A stretch of 64,000 nt of DNA from Mesotaenium endlicherianum (Eukaryota > Streptophyta > Zygnematophyceae > Zygnematales > Mesotaeniaceae): the NCBI GenBank assembly GCA_009602735.1, contig WELA01011326.1:11021-75020 (forward strand), read 5' to 3'. The notes beneath the pieces are model-generated. The model was not told the DNA's origin. It saw only the letters and a program-made list of their open reading frames with translations, and made no database searches. Of this stretch, positions 1 to 9,001 are shown one piece after another; position 1 is the stretch's first letter; every line of letters begins with the position of its first letter. Position numbers and translations under genes: made by a program.

Positions 1-176
1 TTGCCCATCTTGCATATGATNGGCTCTTGGCCGAGCACGGGGTGCGCCATAGCTTGATATATAGCCGCTTGATAGTTACGCCACCATGATGTTGCTGCTC
101 CTCTAAGTAAGGTAATGGCTAAGGGAACGTAGTCCTCCTTGGGTACTTCAAGGAACGCGAGGTACGTCTCCACTTG

Positions 177-689
177 CTAGAGCCATAAATTCAGGTTGGC
201 ACCTTTCCCGGGGTTGAAAGTGTCGGGTTTGCCGGGCTTGATGAGTTTCCTTGCTCTCGTTGGCTCTTGTGGAGGCGCTTGAGCCGGGGCTGGATTTTGA
301 GCATTGCTCGCAATAGGGGCAACCATGGCAGCCATAGCTTCTCTTGACGCTTGCACGGTTGCTTCATAGGTGGCCAAGCCCACTTGGTTGTGGACGGTCA
401 TTAGGAAGGCTGCCCACTCATTTGCGGGAACTCCTTGTGGTGGGGTCAACTTTGCTATAGCGGCTGCCACGGGATTTGACGGTGCTCCTCCTTGTGGTGC
501 TTCTTGTTGTTGGAGATTTCCTTGAGTAGGCTCTCCCATCGACGCTGGAGGAGGGTGTGCTCCTCCTTGTGGTGCTTCTTGTTGTTGCAGATTTTCTTGA
601 GTGGGCTCTCCCATCGGCGCTGGAGGAGGGTGTCTTGGAGAGGAAGGGCTTCCTTCGAAAGCTTGCTGTTGGTCTTGAGGATCGGCCAT
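177..689 (-). CDS. gag polyprotein fragment of element I
   Basis: The frame opens 20 bases after the primer-binding site and is rich in Pro, Gln and Ala. It holds two tandem copies of a 25-residue Pro/Gln/Gly unit and then a KPDTFNPGKGANLNLWL stretch, which resembles the start of a Ty3/gypsy capsid (K-P-x-x-F-x-G). The similarity continues in other frames towards position 1. This is a retroelement structural protein and a fossil fragment; the family call is moderate. Confidence 0.55.
   Translation of the reverse strand: MADPQDQQQAFEGSPSSPRHPPPAPMGEPTQENLQQQEAPQGGAHPPPASMGEPTQGNLQQQEAPQGGAPSNPVAAAIAKLTPPQGVPANEWAAFLMTVHNQVGLATYEATVQASREAMAAMVAPIASNAQNPAPAQAPPQEPTRARKLIKPGKPDTFNPGKGANLNLWL
483..632. 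repeat. 75-bp tandem repeat, 2 copies, inside gag of element I
   Basis: Positions 483-557 and 558-632 are near-identical 75-bp units that keep the reading frame (25 codons each). They encode a Met-Gly-Glu-Pro-Thr-Gln / Gln-Gln-Gln-Glu-Ala-Pro-Gln-Gly-Gly unit. Confidence 0.85.
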
Positions 690-707
690 CTTCTTGTGCT
701 ACCAAAG

Positions 708-725
708 TGCCTAGCTCCGATACCA
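708..725 (-). promoter_or_regulatory. Primer-binding site of element I
   Basis: On the minus strand the sequence begins TGGTATCGGAGC one base inside the LTR. This is close to the plant initiator tRNA-Met primer site TGGTATCAGAGC. Elements A, D, E and F carry the same core. Confidence 0.65.
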
Positions 726-726
726 C

Positions 727-1244
727 TGTAGTGAAACAGATAGATAAAGTACTTACTGAAATAGAATACTTTATTCAAGATAAGGATCTTTGAACACAAG
801 TGGTAGCTTCTTGAAAGAGAGATGGCTTCTTAAAAGTTAATATATTTCTGGATTTTGGCAAGTACAAGAGTGATTCTGGAATCTCTTTCTATGTTCTAGC
901 TCTTGTTTATATACTTGCTACATAAGTAATTTCTAGGAAAGTGTATGTTGATGTGTTGGCACCCAACACATCCCAAAACTTGCCACCTCTTTCTAGAATA
1001 ATGCACACTTGTCCTTTTGACCTAAAAATGGCACATTTGACTTTTGCCACATGGAGTTCTTCTAGGTCTTTCCTCTAACTTCGAAAATGCCTTGGAAGGT
1101 TCAAAGGACATGAACCAAGTTACTAGAGTACCTATTCACACTTGACTCCACACAATACTACTCCAAATATATTTGAAAACATTAAAATATATGCAAACTA
1201 ATATATAATAACTCAAATCACTACACTTGCTAAACACCACTACA
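727..1244 (-). repeat. 5' LTR of element I
   Basis: The 518-bp AT-rich block starts TGTAGTG and ends CACTACA, giving the usual TG..CA ends with a 7-bp inverted terminal match. On the minus strand it is followed after one base by the primer-binding site at 725-708. Only one copy is inside the window. Confidence 0.7.
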
Positions 1245-2580
1245 TCATCAATGTATGATTTTGCAAAATCCAACCCCTCCAGCACTTTATCCATAGTCCT
1301 CTAAAAGATGGCTGGGGCATTTTTCAACCCAAACGGCGGTACCGTCCATTGCCAAAGTTCCCTTTGAGCCCAGAAAGCGGTCATACCTCGATCTTCTATT
1401 TTCACAGGTATCTGGTTGAAGCCTTGGCGTAGATTGATGATGCTGAACACCTTCTCGGTGGTGGCAATCGCAAAGATCCGCTCTGGTGTAGGCATTACGT
1501 AGCTGTCTGGCTCTGTGTGGAGATTCAGTCGCCTGTAGTGTCCTGTAATAAATCAGTACATTGGTAAATATAACATTCATTTATACATGATAGTTAAGTA
1601 AGTTCAACCTGTTCAACTTAGTTAATATTGAGTCTGCTGGACCTTATAAATAATCAGTTTTATGACTCAGCCGGGAGCAGCAGGCTGAAGTCAACTTAGG
1701 TCAACTTGCTGACACATTCTTTGACAGCCAGCTGACTTCCGTGCTCGGTAGCAGCGAACTGCCTAGATATGCATCTAAGTGTGGTGTGCTCAATGAATGG
1801 CCAGATGACACTTTAGGATGGATGGCAACTCGGGATGATGGGAGATGGCGGTGGATTTGGTTAACCGAGGTCCTACCAACGTGGTTAACTCCCGGGTAGG
1901 CGGTGCCATCGCACTGGCCGTTGAACAGTAAACTCATTCCATGTACATATGCTAGGTATTGCTCTCGAGTTTGGCATTCAAAAACAAGGCCAACTCTCTT
2001 GTACAGCTTACGGAGAGACATCTGAATCCAAGGCAAGAATCCATTGATATGCACTATCTTCTAACCTTGCTTATGTATGAGTTTACTGATTGCATTATTG
2101 ATGCTAGTTTACTTCTATTTGACTTGCGAGTATTGTCCACTGCTAGTGTGTTGTCTTTTGCTGTTGAATCAATTAACAGAAAATACCATAAAGATCACTT
2201 GGTGATATAAAGATCTTCATGAATTGTTGGTCGCCTATTTGGTAAGTCGATTCATTTCATCTCCACACATACGAGTGGCTGTATAATTGCCAGCCTCGTC
2301 CTTTTTGGCAACTCCTACTGTGGGAGCTCCATGTACTGAGGTTAATTGATTTCTCAATCATGCCGAGCTTGTGCAGCTCCTGGCAAGTTTTCTCCACACA
2401 ATCCCATTCGGTTTGACTGAGCTTATGTGGCTCAATTTTGACTAGGTTGTCAGTAGTTAGTGTGATCTCACACACACTGGCAGTGGTTCTACCAATCACC
2501 TCCTTGGTAAAAGCAAACATCTTGCGGTGCTTTTTCAGCAGCCTTTCTAGTTGTGCTCTCTGTTGGGCTAGGCCATTTTT
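1245..2580 (-). mobile_element. Ty3/gypsy element H, RT fragment
   Basis: Two minus-strand stretches, about 2260-2580 and 1245-1543, read as the N-terminal and central part of a gypsy reverse transcriptase. Visible blocks are a KHRKMFAF lead-in, SQTEW and a DEAGN-type finger motif on the right. On the left are RRLNLHTEPDSY, INLRQGFNQI, PPFGLKNAP and a Y-I-D-D stretch. A solo LTR of family A (1544-2259) separates the two stretches and element I adjoins the left end. It is an old, broken element of which only the RT part is recognised. Confidence 0.7.
1544..2259 (+). repeat. Solo LTR, family A, inserted in element H
   Basis: This 716-bp copy begins TGTAATAAATCA and ends GATTCATTTCA. It is closely similar to the LTRs of elements A, E and F and has no internal region on either side. 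The flanking five bases (TGTCC and TCTCC) match at four of five positions, as expected for an old target-site duplication. It probably arose by LTR-LTR recombination. Confidence 0.85.
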
Positions 2581-2949
2581 CCCATGCCCTATTGACTTCG
2601 GTGCATAACCATAGAGTCTGTCCCCTATGTGACCTCAAAATGTCAGAAGACATAAGGCTGTCAATACTTCTCCAAATTAAGCAAACTCAATGCAAACAGA
2701 CGCATCTTGACGAGACTTGTTTGAAAAGTCTTAGCTCGCTCCATTTGGACCACAAACGAAGAAGCTATGCTAATTTCTGTGAAAGCTGGTCATAATAACG
2801 AGCCCAAAAGTGCACACATGACTTGCAAGTAGAAATCCAACTCTAAAGCCTACTGTCCAGAATGAGGGACCACGAGATCCCAGCCTCCTATGTACCTAGT
2901 GACCATTTGGTTGACCACGGCGCAAGGTGCGCCGTTTTGTGGGAAACCT
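2581..2949. other. Unassigned spacer
   Basis: I recognise no gene here. A 15-bp palindrome GGCGCAAGGTGCGCC lies near 2919-2933, shortly before the next LTR. The stretch may be more of element H's flank or part of another old element. Confidence 0.4.
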
Positions 2950-2959
2950 GTTATGTTGG

Positions 2960-3680
2960 TGAAATGAATCGACTTACCAAATAGGCAATTAACAATTAAT
3001 GAAGATCTTTATATCAGCAAGTAATCTTTATGGTATTTCCCGTTAACTGGTTCAACGGCAAAGGACAACACTCTAGCAGTGAATAATACTCGTCAGTCAA
3101 ATGCGAGTAAACTAGCATCAATAATGCAAATCAGTAAACTCATACATAAGCAAGGTTAGAAGACAGTGCGTATCAATGGCTTCTCGCCTTGGATTCAGAT
3201 CTCTCTCAGTAAGCTGTACAAGAGAGTTGGCCTCGTTTCCGAATGCCGAACTCGAGAGCAATGCCTAGCATATGTACATGGAATGAGTTTACAGTTCAAC
3301 GGTCAGTGCGATGGCACCGCCTACCCGGGAGTTAACCACGTTGGTAGGACCTCGGTTAACCAAATCCACCGCCATCTCCCATCATCCCGAATTGCCATCC
3401 ATCATAGGGATATCATCTGGCCATTCATCTAGCATACCACAATTAGATGTATATCGAGGCAGTTCGCTGCTACCGAGTACGGAAGTCAGCTGGCTGTCAA
3501 AGAATGTGTCAGCAAGCTGACTTAAAGTGACCTCAGCCTGCTACTTCCAGCCGAGTCATTAAATTGATATTAAATATAAAGTCCAGCAGACTGATCATTA
3601 ACTAGAGTTCAGCAGGCTGAACTTATTTAACTATATTATTTAAATGAATATTATATCAACCAATATACTGATTCATTACA
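2960..3680 (-). repeat. Solo LTR, family A, with perfect 5-bp target duplication
   Basis: This 721-bp copy is in minus orientation (plus strand starts TGAAATGAATCG and ends TGATTCATTACA). GTTGG occurs immediately before (2955-2959) and immediately after (3681-3685), a perfect 5-bp target-site duplication. No internal region is attached, so this is a solo LTR. Confidence 0.9.
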
Positions 3681-4013
3681 GTTGGGACCCAGGGATTTAG
3701 GTGTAACGGCCATATTAATTGGTCGATTGACTGAAGTCCTAACTGTTCAGTTGACTGACGACGGCTCCGCTACCCCAGGAGTCAACCACACTGGTAGGAC
3801 ATCGGTTTACCGAATCTCAGTCGACCTCCCGACTTTCAGTATACTACGGTCACATGTGCCAGTCTACAAATAATTATCTAACTGAATATATCTATTCTTA
3901 GCGTACTGAGTCCATGCATACTATCTACTATTATACGAGCTTACTATATATCAGATTACTTATATTATGTCCTATATATATGTACAAATAATCTCAGCAA
4001 ACTGTACTCTGAT

Positions 4014-4165
4014 ACAAAATGTCATCCTGCTGACCTTTTTGACAAAGTCAACAAACTACACTACGATACAAAAGTCATCCTGCTGACCTTTTTGACAAAG
4101 TCAACAAATTACACTACGATACAAAAGTCATTCTGCTGACCTTTTTTGATAAAGTAAGTAAACTC
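4014..4165. repeat. Tandem repeat, ~53-bp unit, ~2.8 copies
   Basis: Units start at 4014, 4068 and 4121, each with ACAAAAGTCATCCTGCTGAC followed by a CTTTTTGACAAAGTCAACAAA-type stretch. Copies differ at only a few bases. The array lies in the diverged LTR-like sequence. Confidence 0.85.
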
Positions 4166-4286
4166 GCATTATATCAATACCTGTTTGTTTGGATGAACTC
4201 GCACATGTGAGTATATCGACATATTACTTGTTCAATGCTATATGTGTATGCAATTAAATAAATAAAGAATGAACTGATGCATTACA

Positions 4287-5329
4287 ACTTGGTCAACTGT
4301 AAGGAGGTTTGTGTCTTTGTCATAGGGACGATCTGGGCATATTAGCAGTGTGCTAAGTTTCTGTCGGCCTCGGAGCTAATTGAGCTTGTTAAAGGCGCAT
4401 ACTAGGTAGCATACAAGATGCATTTGTATATGTGTCAGGTGCATGGAATTTGCACCCCGGGTGCTAGAGTTAGTGGATCGCCGTTAGCACACTGTAGAGC
4501 AGATGTAAAATGGGCCCTGCTGTAATTAGATTCACTATGCACCCCTAAGTACAGACAAAGGAAACCATTGACATTATGGACGTTCTTGCAATGCATAACT
4601 TGAATGATCTTGTTCAGTCTGACGCACAAACATTCTTCTTGCTAGCTTGGAGTTACAGTGTGAAAGTCTTACCACTGATTTATGCACGCAGCTGTTATTG
4701 GCTTGCTAAGTGCTTGCTGCAACTACAATTGGTGCAATGTATGTGCTTCTAGAGAGGAACTTAGTTTTGAGCTAAACTAAGTTTGTCCATTGTCATTGGT
4801 TGAGTCTACGTGATCCCAATGTTTGCCTTGCCCTCCCGGGAATTATGTAATGGAGTCATCAGATCTTGAGTACACTGTATGGTGTTTACTACGCGTAGCT
4901 TGAAGCTCATCGAAGGCAACTTACACACTTGTTTGTTGTCTGTTGAGCAGATTGAGACCAGCAAGCAGAGTGTGAAGCAATGGTGACATACAGGTGAAGA
5001 GAAATCGAGGAGTTGGCATGCTGGACGCTGCCACGTGACGCTTCCCCACTTGTCCTCTGGGCAACTTCAGGCAGTAAGGCCTGAAGGAGGGAATATCCTC
5101 AAACATCAGAACTATGATACAGTTGGTTGTTTCTGTTCCCTTTTCACTTGGATTGTTGACTCTCACTATTGGGTGGTTGTCATTTTGTTGTGTCTTGCTA
5201 GGAATGACTAGTATGAGTCCATTGTATGTATGCGTTTGTAAAATCAGCTAATTGAGCTACTCTTTTGTATGTATAAACCTGCTAATTGGGGCGGTTGTCC
5301 TTATCTCATAGCAAGCCATCTACACTCTC
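4287..5329. other. Unassigned spacer
   Basis: I see no supported gene in this AT-leaning stretch. Short frames such as the one at 5166-4921 on the minus strand show no recognisable domain. Given the PPT-like site at 5330 it could be the 3' part of another old element. Confidence 0.35.
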
Positions 5330-5654
5330 AAAATGGAGGGGTGTAATATGCTGGCTTGAGTTTAGGTCATTCATAAATAGAGCTTTATGGTGAGAGGGTC
5401 TGCATGGCTGTACACTCTTCACTATGCCACTTTGGGCATTGCTCTAGTCCTCAACAATGGACTCTTCTTTTGGGGAGAAGGACTTTCTTTCTTGCTTACT
5501 TCGGTGTTTGCAATATGTGTCCTCTCTTAATTTTCACTGTTGATCCTCTCCACTCCCTCGTGTCTCCGCACGTCTCTGTGAAAGTCACTCTTTGTGTGTT
5601 CTTATGATGCGGAGTTATAGGCACTTTTTAGTGTGTCTACGTGGTTAGAGCTGT
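5330..5654 (+). repeat. Possible polypurine tract and start of another LTR
   Basis: AAAATGGAGGGG at 5330-5341 is directly followed by TGTAATATGC at 5342, the usual order of a polypurine tract and a 3' LTR. An ATAAATA box follows near 5375. The block ends where the family-A LTR at 5655 begins, so that LTR may have inserted in it. There is no second copy in the window to confirm it. Confidence 0.35.
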
Positions 5655-6395
5655 TGTAATGAATCAATATATTGGATAGATATAATATTCATTTATATAT
5701 AGTAGGTACATATGTTCAGCCTGCTGAACTTTAGTTAATATTTAGTGTGCTGGATTTAAGTCTGCTGGATAATTGATACTTAGTTAAATGACTCAACCAA
5801 GAGCAGCAGGCTGAAGCCCTTTAGGTCAGCCTGTTGACTTGGGTTAGCTTGCTGACACATTCTTTGACAATCAGCTGGCTGCCGTACTCGGCAGCAGCAA
5901 ACTGCCTAGTTGTGCATCTAAGTTTGCTAGATGAGTGGCCAGATGACACCCTTAAGGTGGATGACGATTTGGGATGATGGGAGATGGCTGTGGTTTCGGT
6001 TAGCCGAGGTCCTACCTGCGTGGTTAATTTCCGAGTAGGCGGTGCCATCGCACTTGCCGTTGAACAGGTAACTCATTCCATGTATATATGCTAGGTATTG
6101 GTCTCGAGTTCGACATTTGGGAACGAGGCCAACTCTCTTGAACTGCTTACTGAGAGATATCTGAATCCAAGGCGAGAAGCTATTAATACGCACTGTCTTC
6201 AAACCTTGCTTATATATGAGTTTACTGATTGCATTATTGATGCTCGTTTACTTGCACTTGACCTGCGAGTATTGTCCACCGCTAGTACGTTTGTTTTTTG
6301 CTGTTTAATCAATTAATAGAAAATACCATAAAGATTTACTCGCTGATATGAAGATCTCAATTGTCAATTGCCTATTGTTAAGTCAATTCATTTCA
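5655..6395 (+). repeat. 5' LTR of element A (family A)
   Basis: The 741-bp LTR begins TGTAATGAATCA and ends CAATTCATTTCA. Its first third carries short dyads such as GTTCAGCCTGCTGAAC (5714-5729). Closely related copies are at 1544, 2960, 24,616, 29,980, 37,867 and 41,411. Confidence 0.9.
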
Positions 6396-6396
6396 G

Positions 6397-6412
6397 TGGT
6401 ATCGGAGCAGTT
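6397..6412 (+). promoter_or_regulatory. Primer-binding site of element A
   Basis: TGGTATCGGAGCAGTT lies one base after the LTR. It is close to the complement of the initiator tRNA-Met 3' end. Confidence 0.7.
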
Positions 6413-7061
6413 ATCACAGTAGTCGTGTATGGTAAGGACTAGGTCTCAAACTAGCAATTCTTGAGAAATGAAGGGTGAGGACAATGATAACATTGTAGAA
6501 GGGCACGACGAAAGTCGCGTCTTTGGACCCCGTACCTACTTGGAAACGCTTCAAAATGCAGGAGCTAGAGAAGCTGCTCAGCAAGCAGCAGCTCTTGCTG
6601 CAGTAGCAGCCTAGTTGGCTGAGGATGAGCGTTTAGCCAAAGAGGTAGAGGAGGCAGTAAACAAGAGGGCTCCTGATGAAAGGACGGTGGAAGAGCAGAT
6701 GGCAGAGAGGGCCAATCTCCGAAACCAACCTCTTGCTGTGTCCACTGTCATACCTCTCCCTCAAATTTGCAGACAATTGAGCGCAACGGGCATCGCCCAA
6801 GCGGCAGCAATTGAGAATGCCGAAGCTGCTACTAATCGAGCTAATGTTGCTGCTGCTGCGTTTCCTGGGCTACCACCTCGGAATGTAAATCTGGGAGCCT
6901 TATTTGTGCAGATGCAATCGCAAATGGCGTGCATGTATTAGTCCCAACAGGAGGACAGAAGGATCATGATGGCATTGCTGCGTGACAGAGACCAACTGGG
7001 TTCTCAAACCACTGGTGGTGGTGGCAGAGGGCCTAGTAAGCCTAAGCCGAAACCTCCCCAG

Positions 7062-7976
7062 TGTAACGATCCGAGCTATTTTAGGCGTATTTGGGACGTT
7101 TTCCCAATTACCTAAAGTACATTATACTATCTATCATATTATTTGATAAATGATCGCATCATATTCAATTATTCGCCACACGCGTGTGCCGATTAATTCC
7201 TGGTCGATTGGCGAAACGACCGAGATATTATTGCAAAAAGCGTCGTAACGTAACTCGACTACTTCGCAAAAGTACGACATAATTATTCATGAAGTTACGT
7301 TGATTAATTCTGAGATGATAACTTCATAAATCTCGGATTGATTAAGTTGATATGATTGTCATTATTTCGAATAATGCACAGTCATAGATTTTGCATTTAC
7401 GACCAGTCGTTAATATGAAGAAACAGTAGTAAAAGTCAAACGACACGTAACATGCAAAGCGACTTTGCATCCAAGCGGATTCGAGCCCGCGACTCGTCGT
7501 ATGAAACGATTAACCAATGGGCAAAGTAGTTATTTATAACTCCCGATTCATGACGAAAGCATGTGTACGCAACTCCGCGAACAGTCGCGACTTTTCAAAA
7601 GTCGCGCGAACACAAATACGCCCGTTTGGCGTGAAGCGGTTTTTCGGAAATCGTCGAAAAGTCTCCAAACGGCCAAACGGCGCATTTCGAGCATTCGGCC
7701 GAATGGGTCGTACCCCTTCGACCGTCTTCGTTGAACATGAACCAGTGCCCTAGGTGGTGACTCGAAGCACTCCAGTGCCTCACGATTTGCAAGTATAAAT
7801 ACTCGCAAGAGTCATTGTGAGTGGAACTCTCATAAGCACTCATTCTACGTTAGTTTTCATATCCGCTATTGCAAGTATTCGTAAATTTGCACAAGTGTAC
7901 AGATTTTCTTTCCACTTCAATTAAATTATTCCTTGAATATCGAGGAAAGATCCTCTCGAAAAGCAGAAACGTCACA
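7062..7976 (+). repeat. 5' LTR of element B
   Basis: The LTR begins TGTAACGATCCGAGC and its first ~157 bp recur at 13,047-13,204, which fixes the start. The end is placed at CGTCACA because TTGGTGTTGGAGCCG, a primer-site-like sequence, follows. A TATA-like AGTATAAATAC lies near 7790. Confidence 0.75.
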
Positions 7977-8302
7977 TTGGTGTTGGAGCCGATCTTGGTT
8001 TCTCCAAGGAGAAAATATATTTTGGGAAAATATATTTTGGGGCAATTTTTCGTGTTGAGAAGGTCACCCATCCCAGTTCTGCTCTGAACCTACGGTCGCT
8101 TATCGTAGCCCTTTCGACGGGAAATTCTCCATTTTCCGGCGCCAACGCAACGGTTGTTGGTGCAACTGCGCTGTTGCCGCTCTTGCCGCTGGCCACGACG
8201 ACAACCTCAACGGTCCCTCAGGCCAACTAGGCGCTGTCGCAATTTTTTCCGCTGAACCCTTTTTTTGCCACGTTCATTGCGCACAGTCGCTTTGTTTCCA
8301 AA

Positions 8303-8986
8303 ATGGTTATCAACATCGCGATTTGTTCATACTTGCAGGCTGTCCAGGGGGTTGCTAGCACATCTGGGATCGCTGGCCACGTTACTCTTCCGCCCCTCCC
8401 ACTTGCCACCCCTGGGCAGGCCTCGGCATTGACGCCTACCCACAAACCCTCCCCGCCTGAAGAATTTCAAGGTCGCCCAAAGTCCACTGTAGCTCGCGAG
8501 ACGAGACAACAAAAGGAACCAGTTGTACAGCCTCGTCGTCAGCCTGTTTGCACTATACGTCCTCCTCATACTGGTTTTCATACATCTCCTAAGGGAGGTC
8601 CACAACCGCATAACCCTTCCAAAAGCGGAAACATTGCCAAGTCACCAGGACCTGCCTTAAAGACTCGCAAGATTGATAACACCGAGACTTGTCCCCACAT
8701 TGTGGCGCCAGGTATGTGTTCTTCATGTGGCGAAAAAGGACATACCTTTAAAACGTGTCCTTCAAGAAAGGATTCGCGGTATAGTCCCGACGACGTAGCT
8801 CAGGAGCCAGTCATTGCGCCTCCTTCTGAGCTATTGACAACACTACTTAGTGAGCAAGAACTTCTAGGTGTATGTCCGCATACACCCAAGATTCTTGTTC
8901 TCTCTGGCATACCCGATATTGATGTATTCCGTTTGGAATATATTAGTATGCAAGTGTTGAGCTTTGACGAGTTTACGGAACTCTAG
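8303..8986 (+). CDS. gag fragment of element B
   Basis: The 227-residue frame is basic and Pro-rich. Near residues 137-155 it holds a CCHC zinc knuckle (C-S-S-C-G-E-K-G-H-T-F-K-T-C), the RNA-binding finger of retroelement nucleocapsids. It is a fossil structural protein. Confidence 0.7.
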   Translation: MVINIAICSYLQAVQGVASTSGIAGHVTLPPLPLATPGQASALTPTHKPSPPEEFQGRPKSTVARETRQQKEPVVQPRRQPVCTIRPPHTGFHTSPKGGPQPHNPSKSGNIAKSPGPALKTRKIDNTETCPHIVAPGMCSSCGEKGHTFKTCPSRKDSRYSPDDVAQEPVIAPPSELLTTLLSEQELLGVCPHTPKILVLSGIPDIDVFRLEYISMQVLSFDEFTEL

Positions 8987-9001
8987 TGTATCCATGCTTG
9001 C

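Larger units (their letters stand above)
1..1244 (-). mobile_element. LTR retrotransposon I (gag and 5' LTR; runs off the left edge)
   Basis: On the minus strand a 518-bp LTR (727-1244) is followed by a primer-binding site and then a gag reading frame that leaves the window on the left. The LTR is bounded by TGTAGTG and CACTACA. The element lies directly against the RT coding sequence of element H at 1245, which ends there at its Y-I-D-D stretch, so I appears to have jumped into H. The second LTR and the pol region lie outside the window. Assignment to Ty3/gypsy rests on the gag style and the initiator-Met type primer site and is an inference. Confidence 0.7.
2950..4286 (-). repeat. Diverged LTR-like sequence interrupted by the solo LTR at 2960
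   Basis: Outside the solo LTR the sequence from about 2950 (TGTTATG) to 4286 (GATGCATTACA) resembles family-A LTRs in places. It shares the block around 3770-3830 (GGAGTCAACCAC, GGTAGGACATCGGTT) and a TGAT.CATTACA end. It is probably a related but older LTR into which the family-A LTR inserted. The left limit is uncertain and I see no clear target duplication. Confidence 0.45.
5655..7061 (+). mobile_element. Family-A chromovirus-type element A (5' LTR and part of gag)
   Basis: A 741-bp 5' LTR (5655-6395), a primer-binding site and a gag region (about 6430-7061) match the start of elements E and F. The gag contains the conserved DERTVEEQMAERAN and LGALFVQMQSQMA blocks. The match stops where element B's 5' LTR begins at 7062, so B appears inserted in A. 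The 3' part of A is not in the window. It is a broken fossil fragment. Confidence 0.8.

Noticed and set aside
3311-3520. MAPPTRELTT-type ORFs recurring around the window
   Set aside because: They recur only because the LTR of family A recurs; they overlap the other antisense LTR frame and show no domain.
4014-4165. CRISPR-like array
   Set aside because: Units are contiguous 53-bp tandem copies without distinct spacers, in eukaryotic repeat DNA.
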